In this document: piece after piece, positions 21,480 through 32,599 of the stretch | Numbering within the stretch: the first letter of the stretch is position 1 | Layout of the letters: every line of letters begins with the position of its first letter | Source: Polytrichum commune | Lineage: Eukaryota > Streptophyta > Polytrichopsida > Polytrichales > Polytrichaceae | Direction of reading: 5' to 3' | Assembly (NCBI GenBank): GCA_950295325.1 | Contig: OX485804.1 | Location: 8,060,001-8,124,000 of the forward strand | Length of the DNA: 64,000 nucleotides | Notes under the pieces: model-generated | The model's input: the letters and a program-made list of their open reading frames with translations, nothing else | Told to the model about the DNA's origin: nothing | Databases searched by the model: none | Made by a program: the position numbers and the translations under genes

Positions 21480-24400
21480 CCCACACCAAGGCAAACCTTA
21501 AAACCATTATAATGCATCGGTGCCATGCACTTGAAGTTCACAAATGCATGATTGTGGTACATGTTGATTTTGGATGCATTGTTGGTTTTGGACATATATT
21601 CCTCATATCTTGCAAAAGCGTATTACATGTGAGGGGAAAAAAAGTACTTGTAACATACGTTTAAAGCACTTGAGACCTTTGACGTGGTAAAAACATGCCA
21701 TAAACATATCCAATGTAATTTATAAGAGGTCCAAATCAATATTTCATTCAATATGTGAACTACGTTCATCCATAAAATTTAAGGTTTAGGATGAGAGGGC
21801 AAAGACCACTCTTTAGAAATCCTAAAGGTTTTCTCATTATGAAGGTTGCGAGTTCAGTGATGGTGGAGCTCGTTGGTGAATTTTCTTCTCTTTCTTCTAG
21901 TGGTTGATTTTTGTTCCGGTAATGGAGATTGTTGCCGCAAGTCGTGATGATTTGGGGTTGTTGTAGTGTTAGCGTCTAGATGTCGATTTATGATGTCTTA
22001 CCTTTGCTTCTGCATTATTGCTTACACCGCATTTTAATTCAACTGAGTGGGTCGGTGTTTCTTGGTGATGGCCATTGCTTACTTCTGTTCATATTGAATA
22101 TGGGAGTAGCATCGGTATATGCACGGGTAGATCACTCCATTGTCAAGTTGAACACCACGTGCGACCAAAAAAAATCTTCTTTTGGTAAGTTGCACCACCA
22201 AAATGGGTCAAAATTTTATCAAAATTTTATCATGAGTAGATATACACAGTACCTATGACATAGTTAAAAGTGGTAACTAAATTTTGATGATTTGTTTTTT
22301 TCATAAAACATACCGTTTCTAACTAGAATGACACATAATTGAACTAGAACAATTACTAAAAAAATAAAAATGACTCAAAATTTCAAAAAAATATACAAAA
22401 GATACTATCAATGGTTATGTATATGTAGAAAAAATATCATAAATTTTAAAATTATATATGGCATGTAATATAGGGGTAGCAAACTTTGTCCTCACATGGT
22501 GTCAACTTGACAATGAAGTGACCTCCTCGTGGGTATATGTCTTGTCAAGATCAGTGGCTCCCGCAACCCCCAATCCTATTATTCAGGTATGACTCACATT
22601 GCCCAAGGACATGCTCACTAAAATTAAGTTTGGTATGTTGTGTGTCAAACCTAAAGTTTGACTACCTAGAGCCGGGAATAACGAGTATTCATTGAAATTG
22701 GGATGTGATTGTGTGGTATCGTTTTATCTTATAGAGAACAATTAAAGGAGTTAAGAAAAGAGAGAGAAAAAGCAAGTTGGCCAAAACATTAACCACCAAG
22801 ACTTGGTATTTGGGAAGGGTCTATAGGATGCACCTTAAAATTGGCAATAGGTGGATTGAGTATTGACAATCAATTGATCTCTTGGACCGGCCTTCCAGTA
22901 TGGAAATAGGGTTATGTTGGTATCAAATAAGAATGGATTAACATGGACCTATGATTTGACGAATCATTTAATAATAGAGTTAGAAACCATCATTGCATTA
23001 GCTACTATGACTTATATTATAGAAACAAATTTGTGTGAGTTACATCCAATGGATGAATGAGGGTTCAATGATTTCCTCAATGTAAATAAACGTGTCTTGC
23101 TAAGAGTATTTTAGCCATATTTTTCACACAATCTTTTTAGCATATAAGTATGAATGGGGTCTAAACAAAGTTAAATAATTTTTTCCTTTCACTTGTATAT
23201 GTATTTGAGGGGATTTTCTAGCTATATATTTGTATATATATCATTTTTATGAGGGGGAATTTTTGTATATTAGATTTATTAATCAAACGCATGTGGTTCC
23301 TGGTTCTAACAATGAGTAGACCCCCGGAGATACATGGATGCATGGTATCACCACAAACTATCAATAGCAATTCAAAGAAACCTACATTGCTTGTATCGAA
23401 AGTCTGTTGTAAGTCAATTTTTGATACTTAATGGGTACAATAAGATGAGAGAGGTCCTTCTATATCTGAGTGTCCTACTTGGATGTATATCATCTTACTG
23501 TTATATTTAAACTAAGGAAAATTACTCAGGTATTAAAAAATTTGCACGGTATATGGACATGAATGACATCATATAAAAAAATATGATCAAATATCCATAC
23601 CTTAATAATATCAAAATGTAAACAATCCTCATTTTATACAACCAAGAGGTTTGTTATACCAACCCAACACTAGAATTGACCACAAACTCATAGGGAGCAT
23701 GTGTGGTTTAACATAGATGGATGAGAGAGCAATTCCATGTTGGCAACACTCACCGTCCAATCAAGTTGGGTTGAAGTTCACCACAACAAGGTCGCGTGAA
23801 ACGCAAGAAAAATCATATGTATGAGATCTTTTGGTAAAAACACGATTCCCCCCCCCCCCCCCCCCCCCCCACCCAAAACATTCTAAAGCGAACTCCCCCA
23901 AAGTGCGAAAAGAAGTTTTTTAAGGGAGAAGAAGGAACAACACCTAATTGGTGCCATGCTCCCATTATGTAGCCAAGGATCCCTTTACAATAGGTAGAGA
24001 TTGAAAGATTGAGGAAAGGAGCCCTCTCATTGGCAAGGAAACTTTTACACACACATCTCCGCTCAAGTCCAATAGCTTTACATTTCGGGGATGATGTTTC
24101 GTAGCACCTTCCAAGAGGGAGGGTGAAAGTGTTGATGCTACCGTAGTTCTCTAGCAGTTTGGGCACATTTTTTACTAAAAATTTATTAAAGTGCGAAAGT
24201 AAGTTAAGCAGTTCATACAATAATATTCTAAAATTGGGCAGATTCAATAAGCAATTTAATATAGGTCAAACATTCATCCAAGTCATTTCTATAACTCATG
24301 GATGGTTTTTCTAGTTTCATCTATGGTGGCAACGATTGAACCTAAACACTTGCCTTAACCAACATTCCTTACCCTATAGTTTGTCTTCTACTTGTATGTC

Positions 24401-24700
24401 AAGGTTTTGCTTGGCAACAAACTTCGTTTTGATTTGATGTCACTTTGTTAAATTCTAATCAATTCCACTTGCATAATTGTGATTTTAGGCACGCTTTGAA
24501 TGTTATTTCTTTTTTGGGGTAACACTCAATGAAATTAATTTCCCAAAAATTTAGGGACCTTTAAAATTAATTATTTTATGCCCAAGTTGCTAGAGAACTA
24601 TGGTATGTGCAACCCAAGATTTGTTACTTCTAGTCAAATTAATAATCAAATCGGGATCATAGACTCCAAGTTGGTTTAGTGAGATTCAAACGAGGATGAA
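21480..24700. other. No gene recognised; C23 run
   Basis: Mostly AT-rich. A run of 23 C lies at 23848-23870. The 144-codon minus ORF 23813-24247 reads through that run as poly-Gly and has no domain. The plus ORF at 21980-22258 is likewise unsupported. Confidence 0.4.
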
Positions 24701-24718
24701 ATAACAACAAGATTACAA

Positions 24719-25220
24719 GTGACAGGTTTTTACATGACCCGTCACAGTAGGTGTTGGGAAACCAACTCCACATTCAAGTTTTCATTGCAAAAACTTGATT
24801 TGGCATATGGCACCTCGACATATTTCATGCGGAACGCCGAGGACAAGCTCTCGGTCGAAATCCCAAGCTATCCCATAAGGTCGTTTGGGAATGTCAAGAA
24901 TGTGAGCTTTCATTTTGTGGGCCCTAAGCAAAAGAGCTTCCTAGCATTCTTCGGCTTGTCTTGAATTGTTCTTTGCTTGATACTAATTTTCCATGTATCT
25001 TGCTTTTAACATGGGCACTCCAATTGCTCAAACCATCGAGGGTTGCATGATTAGTCAAGCCCTTGGTAGTTTCATCTTTGCATGGAAGTTTGACAAATTC
25101 TAGCATCAAATGCCCTCCATATTTCAAGTTCTCGCTCTCCAACTCGAACTTTGTGGTAGAGGCCCCAACATTGTTAGGGTCCTTATTCCGTCTACCACAA
25201 GCGACACCCATTTCCAACAC
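24719..25220. other. Overlapping ORFs, coding status unclear
   Basis: A plus ORF (24719-24964, 81 codons) and a minus ORF (24924-25220, 98 codons) occupy a patch of more balanced composition. Neither shows a motif I recognise. They could be fragments of a decayed gene or transposon product. Confidence 0.15.
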
Positions 25221-25598
25221 ACGAGAATTCTAAAAATGTCATATTGAAATCGAAGCACTATGATCCATAGTGGCACCACTTGCATATTTTAGAATCGCAA
25301 GGGTGGTGGATTTGATAGCACCTTTGTTCGTCACTATGATAGGTCCATAACCTTCTCAACTTTACAAAATCACAAAATATAAAATGTAATTCCAATGATT
25401 GTGTTTTTTTTTTTTTGTGAAACTAGATTCCTCGTGCATTTGTCTTTCACATGAGATTGGTTCCGTGTTGACCTAATATCTTCATGGTTGTAAGCACACC
25501 TAATTGTGACCCCCACATTAAAAAAAAACGACCCCCATGTACATCTATTCTTACCTAAATTGAACACTCCGTGAATACAATACAACCTAGGGCTACAA

Positions 25599-27051
25599 GG
25601 CCGGGGATTCGTGGCACTCAAGTAAAGTCATCCAATAACAAAAATCGGATGAGTCCATCAAGAAGTTCGGATGGAGCTTACTTTAGTGAAACTCCTCCGA
25701 GTTGGCATGTAAGACCTATTTTCTCCCTCGTAGTTATTGTGAACTACTAGCTATTTTGTAAATATCAATTAGTTGGCAAGGGGCAACGATGTGGCCTTGG
25801 ATGCTCTAAGCCTATTTTTTAACCTCCCATAAGTTGTTTCCAAGGCCATGATGTGGCTTTGAATTCCACATGGTTATTTTGATAAATATCACAAGATATC
25901 AACGTGTGCAATATATAATAATGATGTGTTGTCATAGACATTTTTTTTTTCATAATTCATTTATTTTGCATGAGTGTGATTGCTCAAACATTTGTAATAT
26001 GTCAAAATAATATATATCAACTTATGGTAAATTGGTGAACTCAAAAATAAGTTCATAATAATAATAATAATTATTATTATTATGTAAATTTTATTTGAAA
26101 ATAATTATTATATACCATATGATTTTATATACAATAAACTATTTAATGAGGATAAAGTATTACAATATTTTAGATAGGCTATAGTCAAAAACTTATGATT
26201 TTCAGAGTATACCTTATCCATAACGTTGTCCCACACGTCTAATTCCAACTAACATACCATTTATTTATAGCTCATATTCTATTACCTAGAAAATAAGATT
26301 GGTTTTTATGTAATTTTTTTGTTGTATGTTTTATATTCTACGTTCATTGTTTCATTTTGGTCATTTTATGAGCACTTGCTATCATTAGGATGACAAAGAT
26401 AGTTTTAAGTCACAAAATTATAACCTCAATGTTAATGAGGATTTTGTAATGTTTTTGACCTCCAAGTTAATTACGTGCTTCATTGATGGTTTCACTTCCG
26501 GAATGAAATCCCAATGAATTGCTTATTTACTAATTGGAAGTGCACATATATATTGGATTTTAGACCTTGAAGGTGAAGTGCACTCAATATGGGATTTGTA
26601 GTCAAGTGGCCTTCAAGAATGCAAGGGCAATGTTTTTTTTTCGAAGCTGGGAGGGATGGGCAACAATTTTCTATTGGGTTTAGAAATTTCTTTAGAGGGT
26701 TGCCCTAGCCTAGATTTGAAACCCCCGAAAGTTCATGAGGGGGTATTTAATGTCCACCCATATTAATTTCTTAAAAATAACCGGACTTGTAATCGTAGGT
26801 TGGCAATGCATGATGCACCCACTTGTTTCTATATGAGGCATTTTTAATTTATCTAACCCCCTTTGTATTATTGCGTTAAGTATTAGATTAGAGTAGGATC
26901 ATTCAGAACTACTAAAACTTGGTATTTTTGAAACCCTTGAGACAAGGAACCGACAGCGTGAGGTAGTATCTAAAGTGGTTCATCTCATCCGCAAAGATGA
27001 ATGAACTCTCACTAATGAAAATACATGAGTGCCACGAATCCCCAGCCGGGG
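25599..27051. repeat. Pair of distant inverted ends
   Basis: 'ggggattcgtggcactca' at 25603-25620 reappears inverted at 27026-27043, with a few further matching bases outward. The 1.45 kb between them is AT-rich and holds no ORF of note. They could be termini of a non-autonomous DNA transposon, but no target duplication is visible. Confidence 0.3.
26053..26081. repeat. (ATA)n/(TTA)n palindrome
   Basis: A run of 'ata' units flips into 'tta' units, giving a perfect AT-only palindrome of about 28 bp, a cruciform-prone microsatellite. Confidence 0.8.
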
Positions 27052-27059
27052 TACTGTTG

Positions 27060-27735
27060 GACACACGTATAATGAACACGGTGAGAACTCGTATATCATA
27101 AAGTAGCCGAAACTTACATGCCGAGATATCGCAACAAACTTATCTTTCAACAATCAACAAGACCCAACAAAAATCGATTTAATCTAGTAGAATCGATCAT
27201 GCTTGAATGCTTGAAAGTCAATTCAAGGCGTGGGTATCATATACGCTCAATCGCTTTAGAATGTCGGTTGGGAATAGGTGCCCTTACCGTAAGTGGTGTA
27301 AAGAAGGCGGGGGGGGGGGGGGGCTTATAGAGCTTCCCATGCATGGCATGCAAGAGTGACAAGTATCCGACTTGGACAAGTGGAGTCAAAACAAAAGGGT
27401 GCATGTTGAAAGGGATTCGAAGTCCTTGGTACGATAAGCTAGTCACGACTTATTATTAAGTGTAGATGCCAACAACTACTCGTGGTGATAACTTTAGTGA
27501 ATCATCCCATTCGGAGTTAGCCTCCTACTCAGCATGGGCAAGAGCGACCGATGCATAAGGTATGTGACCCTATAAAAGAGTGTTGGTGTTATTCCATAGA
27601 GTAGAGTGGAGCCATTTATTCCCGATCGGGACTCATCGGGAATTTATAGGGTGTCATAATTTTGACTAAATTGGTTTGGTAAAAAAATTGTGAGTGGTTA
27701 AAAAAAAGTTAAAAGAAACATTTGTTTCACGGTTT
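27060..27735. other. No gene recognised; G15 run
   Basis: Fifteen G at 27309-27323 inside otherwise mixed sequence. ORFs across it (27118-27330 plus, 27237-27446 minus) owe their Gly/Pro tails to the run. Confidence 0.4.
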
Positions 27736-27739
27736 CTGA

Positions 27740-27871
27740 GGGTTAGTTTTCATGTAGGCCATTCAGTGTGTACCATATTTCTAGTGGAAATGTTAGATGC
27801 TCCATCACTTGGTGGGATCTACATTTTCACTAGAATTTGGTGGGCAATGTGGCCTACATGGATCCTAACCC
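27740..27871. repeat. 132-nt imperfect hairpin
   Basis: Arms of about 55 nt face each other. 'gggttag....catgtaggcca' (27740 on) pairs with 'tggcctacatg....ctaaccc' (ending 27871), and 'tttctagtggaaatg' pairs with 'cattttcactagaa'. The loop is about 20 nt. Both size and imperfect pairing match plant MIRNA precursors or a very small foldback MITE; nothing here separates these options. Confidence 0.55.
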
Positions 27872-27879
27872 TAAGTGCT

Positions 27880-28190
27880 CAACTTCGGTTATGGTATCAC
27901 CAAGAAATCGACATTGTCATGGCACATGACCCCGGTTTTGAGTGCTAAAGTGAAGAGGAGTTCGTCTTAAAATGAGCATTATGGCGGATCCTAAACATTG
28001 GTAATATGTTCGGGCCAACTCTGGGCTTAAAAAAATATAGTAATTTCAATTGAAGGAATAAAATCACTGGAAAATTGCAATCCTCTTGATCTCTATCTCC
28101 CTACATGGGAAAAAATTGCATTGCCTTATCCTTCTCCAGATTTGGCACATAATGACTTAAGTGATCGGTTATGGGTGCCTCCACTCTAAA
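27880..28190. other. No gene recognised
   Basis: Short stretch between the 27.8 kb hairpin and the REP-A copy; no repeat or ORF that I can support. Confidence 0.3.
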
Positions 28191-28783
28191 ACCGATGAAA
28201 CTATGGGTTTTTGAGCCTCAAACCCCAAGTTTATGAGATTTAACACAAAGTCACCCAAGTTTTCTTAAGGCTTAAACTGCCACAACATAAAGTGTGGCGC
28301 CGGGCTATTCAAAAAAGGCCTTTTAATCACCTTTCTTTCAAAGTTTGAGAGGTGGAGAGAGGAGGCCCCAAAAAATTTCACCCAACTTCAAAATGGAATC
28401 CGATACACATCGAACTACCAAACTCCTAATAGAAAGTTTCCTCGAAGAAGGATCAACTCCATAGTTTTTCCCCTCTTTGAGGAACTTCACAGATAACTCT
28501 ACTGTTTTGGCAAGTTTATATTCATCATGAAAATTTGGCCATTGGATTAGGTTGAGATTTACACCATCCAATTGGCAGTTGCGAATCATGAAATTTGTCA
28601 TTTCAAATCTTAGAATCAAAGTTGAGATGCAATAATTATAAGAGGCCAAAGTATAATAAGAATTGAAAACGTAGTCCATCTCGCTTAAGCATGCGTCTTT
28701 ACGGTGTTTGTTACCAAACCTCGCACCAATCAAATATAGATGTACAATTGAGAAAAATAACCTCGTAACACATGCATATCTTA
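28190..28783 (-). repeat. REP-A, near-complete copy (inverted)
   Basis: On the minus strand the order is head ('gatatgcatgtgttacgagg', 'tatatttgattggtgcgagg', 'aacaccgtaaagacgcatg'), middle ('ctttggcctcttataatt', 'catctcaactttgattct', 'aaatttcatgattcgcaac') and tail ('gttgatccttcttcgagg', 'gaagttgggtgaaa', 'cctcctctctccacctc'). It shows that the separate REP-A fragments elsewhere belong to one unit of at least 600 bp. The 153-codon minus ORF 28338-28799 spans it and has no domain, so it is not called a gene. Confidence 0.6.
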
Positions 28784-29287
28784 GGGCCACTTCACACACA
28801 AGACTGAGAGTCCGTGACCATTACACTTCAACCACTCTCATTGGTGGAAAAGGCAGAGCTGGCCCAAGTTCGCTTCACACTACATTGGAGGGACCAACGT
28901 AGTATACAAGTGAATGCAAGATGGATGTAATGTCTACATGGATTCCTACATGGCATCGAATGGCATCATGTTTCATGGTCACTTGGATTATTTTCGAAAA
29001 CTACGTCTTGGAGGTAGGCCTAACACAAAACTAGGAGACCATGGCACTCCCAACGCTCACAGCCATTGGTTTATTCAATTTTATCATGTGTGAGGACGTG
29101 TGTGAATAGGAATTCATCGAAATAGCATTTGATTGAGGGCCCGGTCACATATGACTTCACACTACACTTGAGGATCCATGACCACAGTACATGATTTTGG
29201 AGGTGTCTTGGACGGCCTTTGAACACTTTTCTTTTGGGCTCTCACAATTTCATGGTCACGGCTCTTGGCTCGTGTGTGACGTGGCCC
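28784..29287. mobile_element. B-family MITE with perfect TTA duplication
   Basis: A 504-bp element with termini GGGCCACTTCACACA and its complement, flanked by TTA at 28781-28783 and 29288-29290. A 3-bp TWA target duplication, G-rich terminal inverted repeats and no coding capacity are the marks of PIF/Harbinger-derived (Tourist-like) MITEs. It inserted at the head of the REP-A copy 28190-28783. The interior is collinear with 30045-30543 and 39656-40157. Confidence 0.8.
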
Positions 29288-29379
29288 TTAAGTCCGGATG
29301 GGGGATGTGGATGTGCCTGAAGATCGAGGAGTCTGAGTTTTGCACTTAACTTAACTTTAGTCCAATGCGATCATTAATA

Positions 29380-29770
29380 ATCAAAGATGATCTTCACTTT
29401 GACCTCTTGCAGCTTTTGCAGCTCAACTCCAAATCTGAAACTTGAATTGTTAGTTTACTCGATTCGCAATCGCTAAATGAATGAGATAATTCCTAGTTCG
29501 ATCCAATAGTCTAAATATTTATATGGAGTTAGAGGGTAAGTAATTTAACTTAACTTAAGCCATGTCTTATGCATGTGACGGTTGATTGGACCAATGTGAT
29601 CGTTTATAATAAAGAGAACCTTCCTTTGACTTCTTGCGACTTTTGCATCTTGACTCTAATTTTGAAACTTGAGATGTCAATTTACGTGATATGCAATTGC
29701 TAAGTGGATGAGATATTTCATAATATGACCTAATGACCTAATGACCTATATGGAGTTAGAAGTTCACTAG
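29380..29770 (+). repeat. REP-A middle segment, tandem pair
   Basis: Two successive middle segments: 'cttcactttgacctcttgcagcttttgca' at about 29391 and 'cttcctttgacttcttgcgacttttgca' at about 29613. Each is followed by 'gaaacttgaa/g' and 'tatatggagttaga'. Spacing is about 220 bp. Confidence 0.5.
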
Positions 29771-30044
29771 ATAATATGCATGCCACAAGAACCGACAAGC
29801 ATAGGGCATTGTCACTACAAGAAGTGGAGTTGGATGGTTGATTCTTAATTCTTCGCATTGTACTGGAAACATGTACCATATAATCCATGCACAAGTTTAC
29901 TATGGGTTTTGTATTTCATTTTTATGTTCTTGGATTGACGTCTTGGATTTGAACCAACCCTTCAACCGAAGAGCTGAAATTTGAGAGCCCTTCAAAACGA
30001 AACTCATATGAGGGCTTCAATCTTGAACATTGATCTCTACTCTA

Positions 30045-30543
30045 GGGCCACTTCACACACATGACTGAGAGCCCGTGACCATTACACTTCAAGCACTCTC
30101 ATAGGTGGAAAAGATGGAGTTGGTCCAAGTTCGCTTCACACTATGCTTGAGGGACCAACAAAGTAGGTGAATGCAAGAGGGATGTAAAGTCTACATGTAT
30201 TCCTACACGGCATCAAATGGATCATGTTTCATGGTCACTTGGACCACTTTCCAAAACCACCTCTTGGAGGTAGGCCTAACCTAAAATTGGTTGACCACGG
30301 CACCCCGAACGCTCACAACCGTCGATTTATTCTACTTGATCATGTGTGAAGACCCGCATGAATAAAAACTCATTGAAATAGCATTTGGCCGAGCGCCTGG
30401 TCACATATAGCTTCACATTACACTTGAGGGTCCGTGACCACCCTACATGATGTTGGAGGTGTGTTGGGACGGCCTCTGGACACTTTCTTCTGGGCTCTCA
30501 CAACTTCATGGTCACGACTCTTGGCTCGTGTGTGAAGTGGTCC
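30045..30543. mobile_element. B-family MITE, first of TTA-linked chain
   Basis: A 499-bp element, GGGCCACTTCACACA at the left and 'cgtgtgtgaagtggtcc' at the right. The right flank is TTA (30544-30546), the left flank CTA. It is collinear with 28784-29287. The TTA on its right is at the same time the left flank of the next element (30547). Confidence 0.75.
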
Positions 30544-30546
30544 TTA

Positions 30547-30980
30547 GGACCGCTTTACACCTAGAGAGCCGGGCCAATATGTTGTATAAGAGGCTTGAAA
30601 TCCTCAGTTGTGATTGGCCAAAAGGCTGAAATCGGCCCCAACCCTTTTACACCTAGAGGCTAGGTCGATTTGGTGATATGATTTTTTTAATAAAAAATGC
30701 ATGGTCTGACATGGACCGAGCTCGTTGAATTGAGTGCACCCAAAATGGAGGGCCAATTCTTGGCCTCCAGACCAATGTCATATTTCAAGAGAGAGAGAAA
30801 GAGAGATGATTTTTTTTAGCGAACCATATCCGTCAGATTATGTGGAAATGTGTATGACTCTATGCTAGATTATGCTAGATCCGTTGAAGTATGCTAAATT
30901 TATTGAATCGGCATGGCTTCTTGGCCCTAAGGCCTTTACATATGGGAAAATTGGCCCGGCCTCTAGGTGTAAAGCGGCCC
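30547..30980. mobile_element. C-family MITE, copy 1 of chain
   Basis: A 434-bp element with ends 'ggaccgctttacacctagag' and 'ctctaggtgtaaagcggccc', bounded by TTA at 30544-30546 and 30981-30983. Harbinger-like by target site and termini. It contains a second internal 'ttttacacctagaggc' near 30647, a subterminal repeat of its own end. Orientation is opposite to the next copy. Confidence 0.75.
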
Positions 30981-30983
30981 TTA

Positions 30984-31516
30984 GGGCCGCTTTACACCTA
31001 GAGGCCGGGCCAATTTCCCTTGAGGCCGATTGCACAAAATTTCAGCCTTTTTTGGGTTGGAGGCCGGCCTCTACTACACATTATAATAAGATTATACCGG
31101 GGGCCAATTTTCCCATATGTAAAGGCCCTCGGGCCAAGAAGCCAAGCTGATTCAAAAAAACTAGCCTAATCCAACGGATGTAGCATAATCTAAGATAGAG
31201 CCTTTAGATTCCACATAATCCAATGGATCTAGTTCACTTTAAAAAATTGTACTTTATTTAAGAAGATTTTTTTAGTGGAATATGACATTGGCCTCTTGGC
31301 CAAGAATTGGCCTTCCATTTTGGGTGCACCCAATTCAACGAGCTCGGGCCGTGTCATAACATACATTTTTTAATTTAAAAAATCATACCACCAAATCGGC
31401 CCGGCCTCTTGATGTAAAGGGGTTGGGGCCGATTTGAGCCTTTTGACCAATCACAAATGAGGATTTCAAGCCTCTTACACAACGAATTGGCCCGGCCTCT
31501 AAGTGTAAAGCGGCCC
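30984..31516. mobile_element. C-family MITE, copy 2 of chain (inverted)
   Basis: A 533-bp element, GGGCCGCTTTACACCTAGAG at the left, complement at the right, flanked by TTA at 30981-30983 and 31517-31519. It is a reverse-oriented, longer relative of 30547-30980: its right part (from about 31260) is the complement of that copy's left part, including 'aattggccttccattttggg' and 'caattcaacgagctcggg'. Confidence 0.75.
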
Positions 31517-31519
31517 TTA

Positions 31520-31760
31520 GTCCCCATGGGACAAGGCTGGGCCTGCCTGACGACTGTGGAGTGGGGACTCCTGCGTTGGCAAGGGGAAGTCGGGCACTTG
31601 ACAGGTGTCACCAGTTCATTGGAGAGAGGGGTGAGTACATTAATTAATTGACTGACTTAAGTTAAGGCTCTTCACCTGCAGGCAGAGGCATCATCTCTCT
31701 GAAATGAAGTGATTGCTGTATTAAACGCGAGACTGTCTCCTTAGTCGTGCTAGGCTAAGA
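31520..31760. other. Short GC-richer patch
   Basis: 31520-31640 is richer in G and C than its neighbours and codes for up to 60 residues on both strands, none recognisable. Probably pre-existing host DNA between elements. Confidence 0.2.
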
Positions 31761-31763
31761 GGG

Positions 31764-32575
31764 CATTGTCGCATATGAGCGTACCTCTCATGCATCCAAC
31801 ATTCAAAAAAATCAGCATGAAAATAGAGTGCATCCGCGCGAGGTGATGTTATTTATATTCACTCGATTTGACACCGGAATCAGCTTTAAAGATCCCGAAC
31901 TGGTGTAGTCCAAGTTATTTGAGATGAATCAGTCACAAATCTATAAGGAGTCAAGTTCTTTCATGTTGGATGGAGGAGAGGAGGGCACACTTGGATGCGA
32001 TGGTTTCCTCGCTCCTGAGCTCCTGGTCCCCTCATTCGTCCGACATAAAAATGCCTTGAAACATTGTGCATGTTGGAGGCTTCTTTGTTTAGTTTGTTCT
32101 GTGTCACTAGAGTTATCCTTTAACTCAACCGGAGTTTTAGTAGGGAGTTGGTTGTTTCGCATGCATAACTTTCCATGTTCAGTAAGTTGTGGGTGCATGC
32201 TTGGAGTCAATGTGGAGGTTTGAATGAAAGACCTTCCATATTAGTTCATTGGGTACCAAACTCATTTTGGCATGCCAAAATGAGACGCCAAAATGAGTTT
32301 GATACCCAATGAACTAATATGGAAGGTTCTTCGTTCAAACCTCCACATTGACTCCAAGCATGCACCCACAACTTACCGAACATGGAAGGTTATGCATGCG
32401 AAACAACCAACTCCCTACTAAAACTCCGGTTGAGTTAAAGGATAACTCTATTGTTGATTCCACGAACCCCGAATATGGTTTGGCCAAAGGCATTGAGTTT
32501 AGTGAACCACGCACATATTGGGGGTCAAGTTTTTTTTATGTTGGATGAATGAGAGGTACGCTCGAATACAACAAT
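31764..32575. mobile_element. F-family element carrying a long palindrome
   Basis: The left end, 'cattgtcgcatatgagcgta' then 'cctctcatgcatccaacat', and the right end, complement of 'cattgttgtattcgagcgta' then 'cctctcattcatccaacat', match the F-family termini at 17935-18153. Inside, near 31945-32060, a facing right end and left end suggest two F units side by side. The second encloses the palindrome at 32108-32450. Confidence 0.5.
32108..32450. repeat. 343-bp near-perfect palindrome
   Basis: Two arms of about 165 bp meet near 32271-32290. I count six base differences between the arms, and all are transitions. A perfect 24-bp palindrome ('ctcattttggca' and its complement) forms the centre. The three ORFs in and around it (31924-32223 plus, 31941-32210 minus, 32348-32548 plus) share residues because they read the two arms. 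Confidence 0.85.
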
Positions 32576-32599
32576 GTCTTGTGGGTGTATGGGAGTAGT

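Noticed and set aside
23813-24247. 144-codon minus ORF
   Set aside because: Depends on reading through the C23 run as poly-Gly; no domain and no supporting context.
28338-28799. 153-codon minus ORF
   Set aside because: Lies entirely in a REP-A copy; other copies of the same sequence have stops, and no domain is visible.
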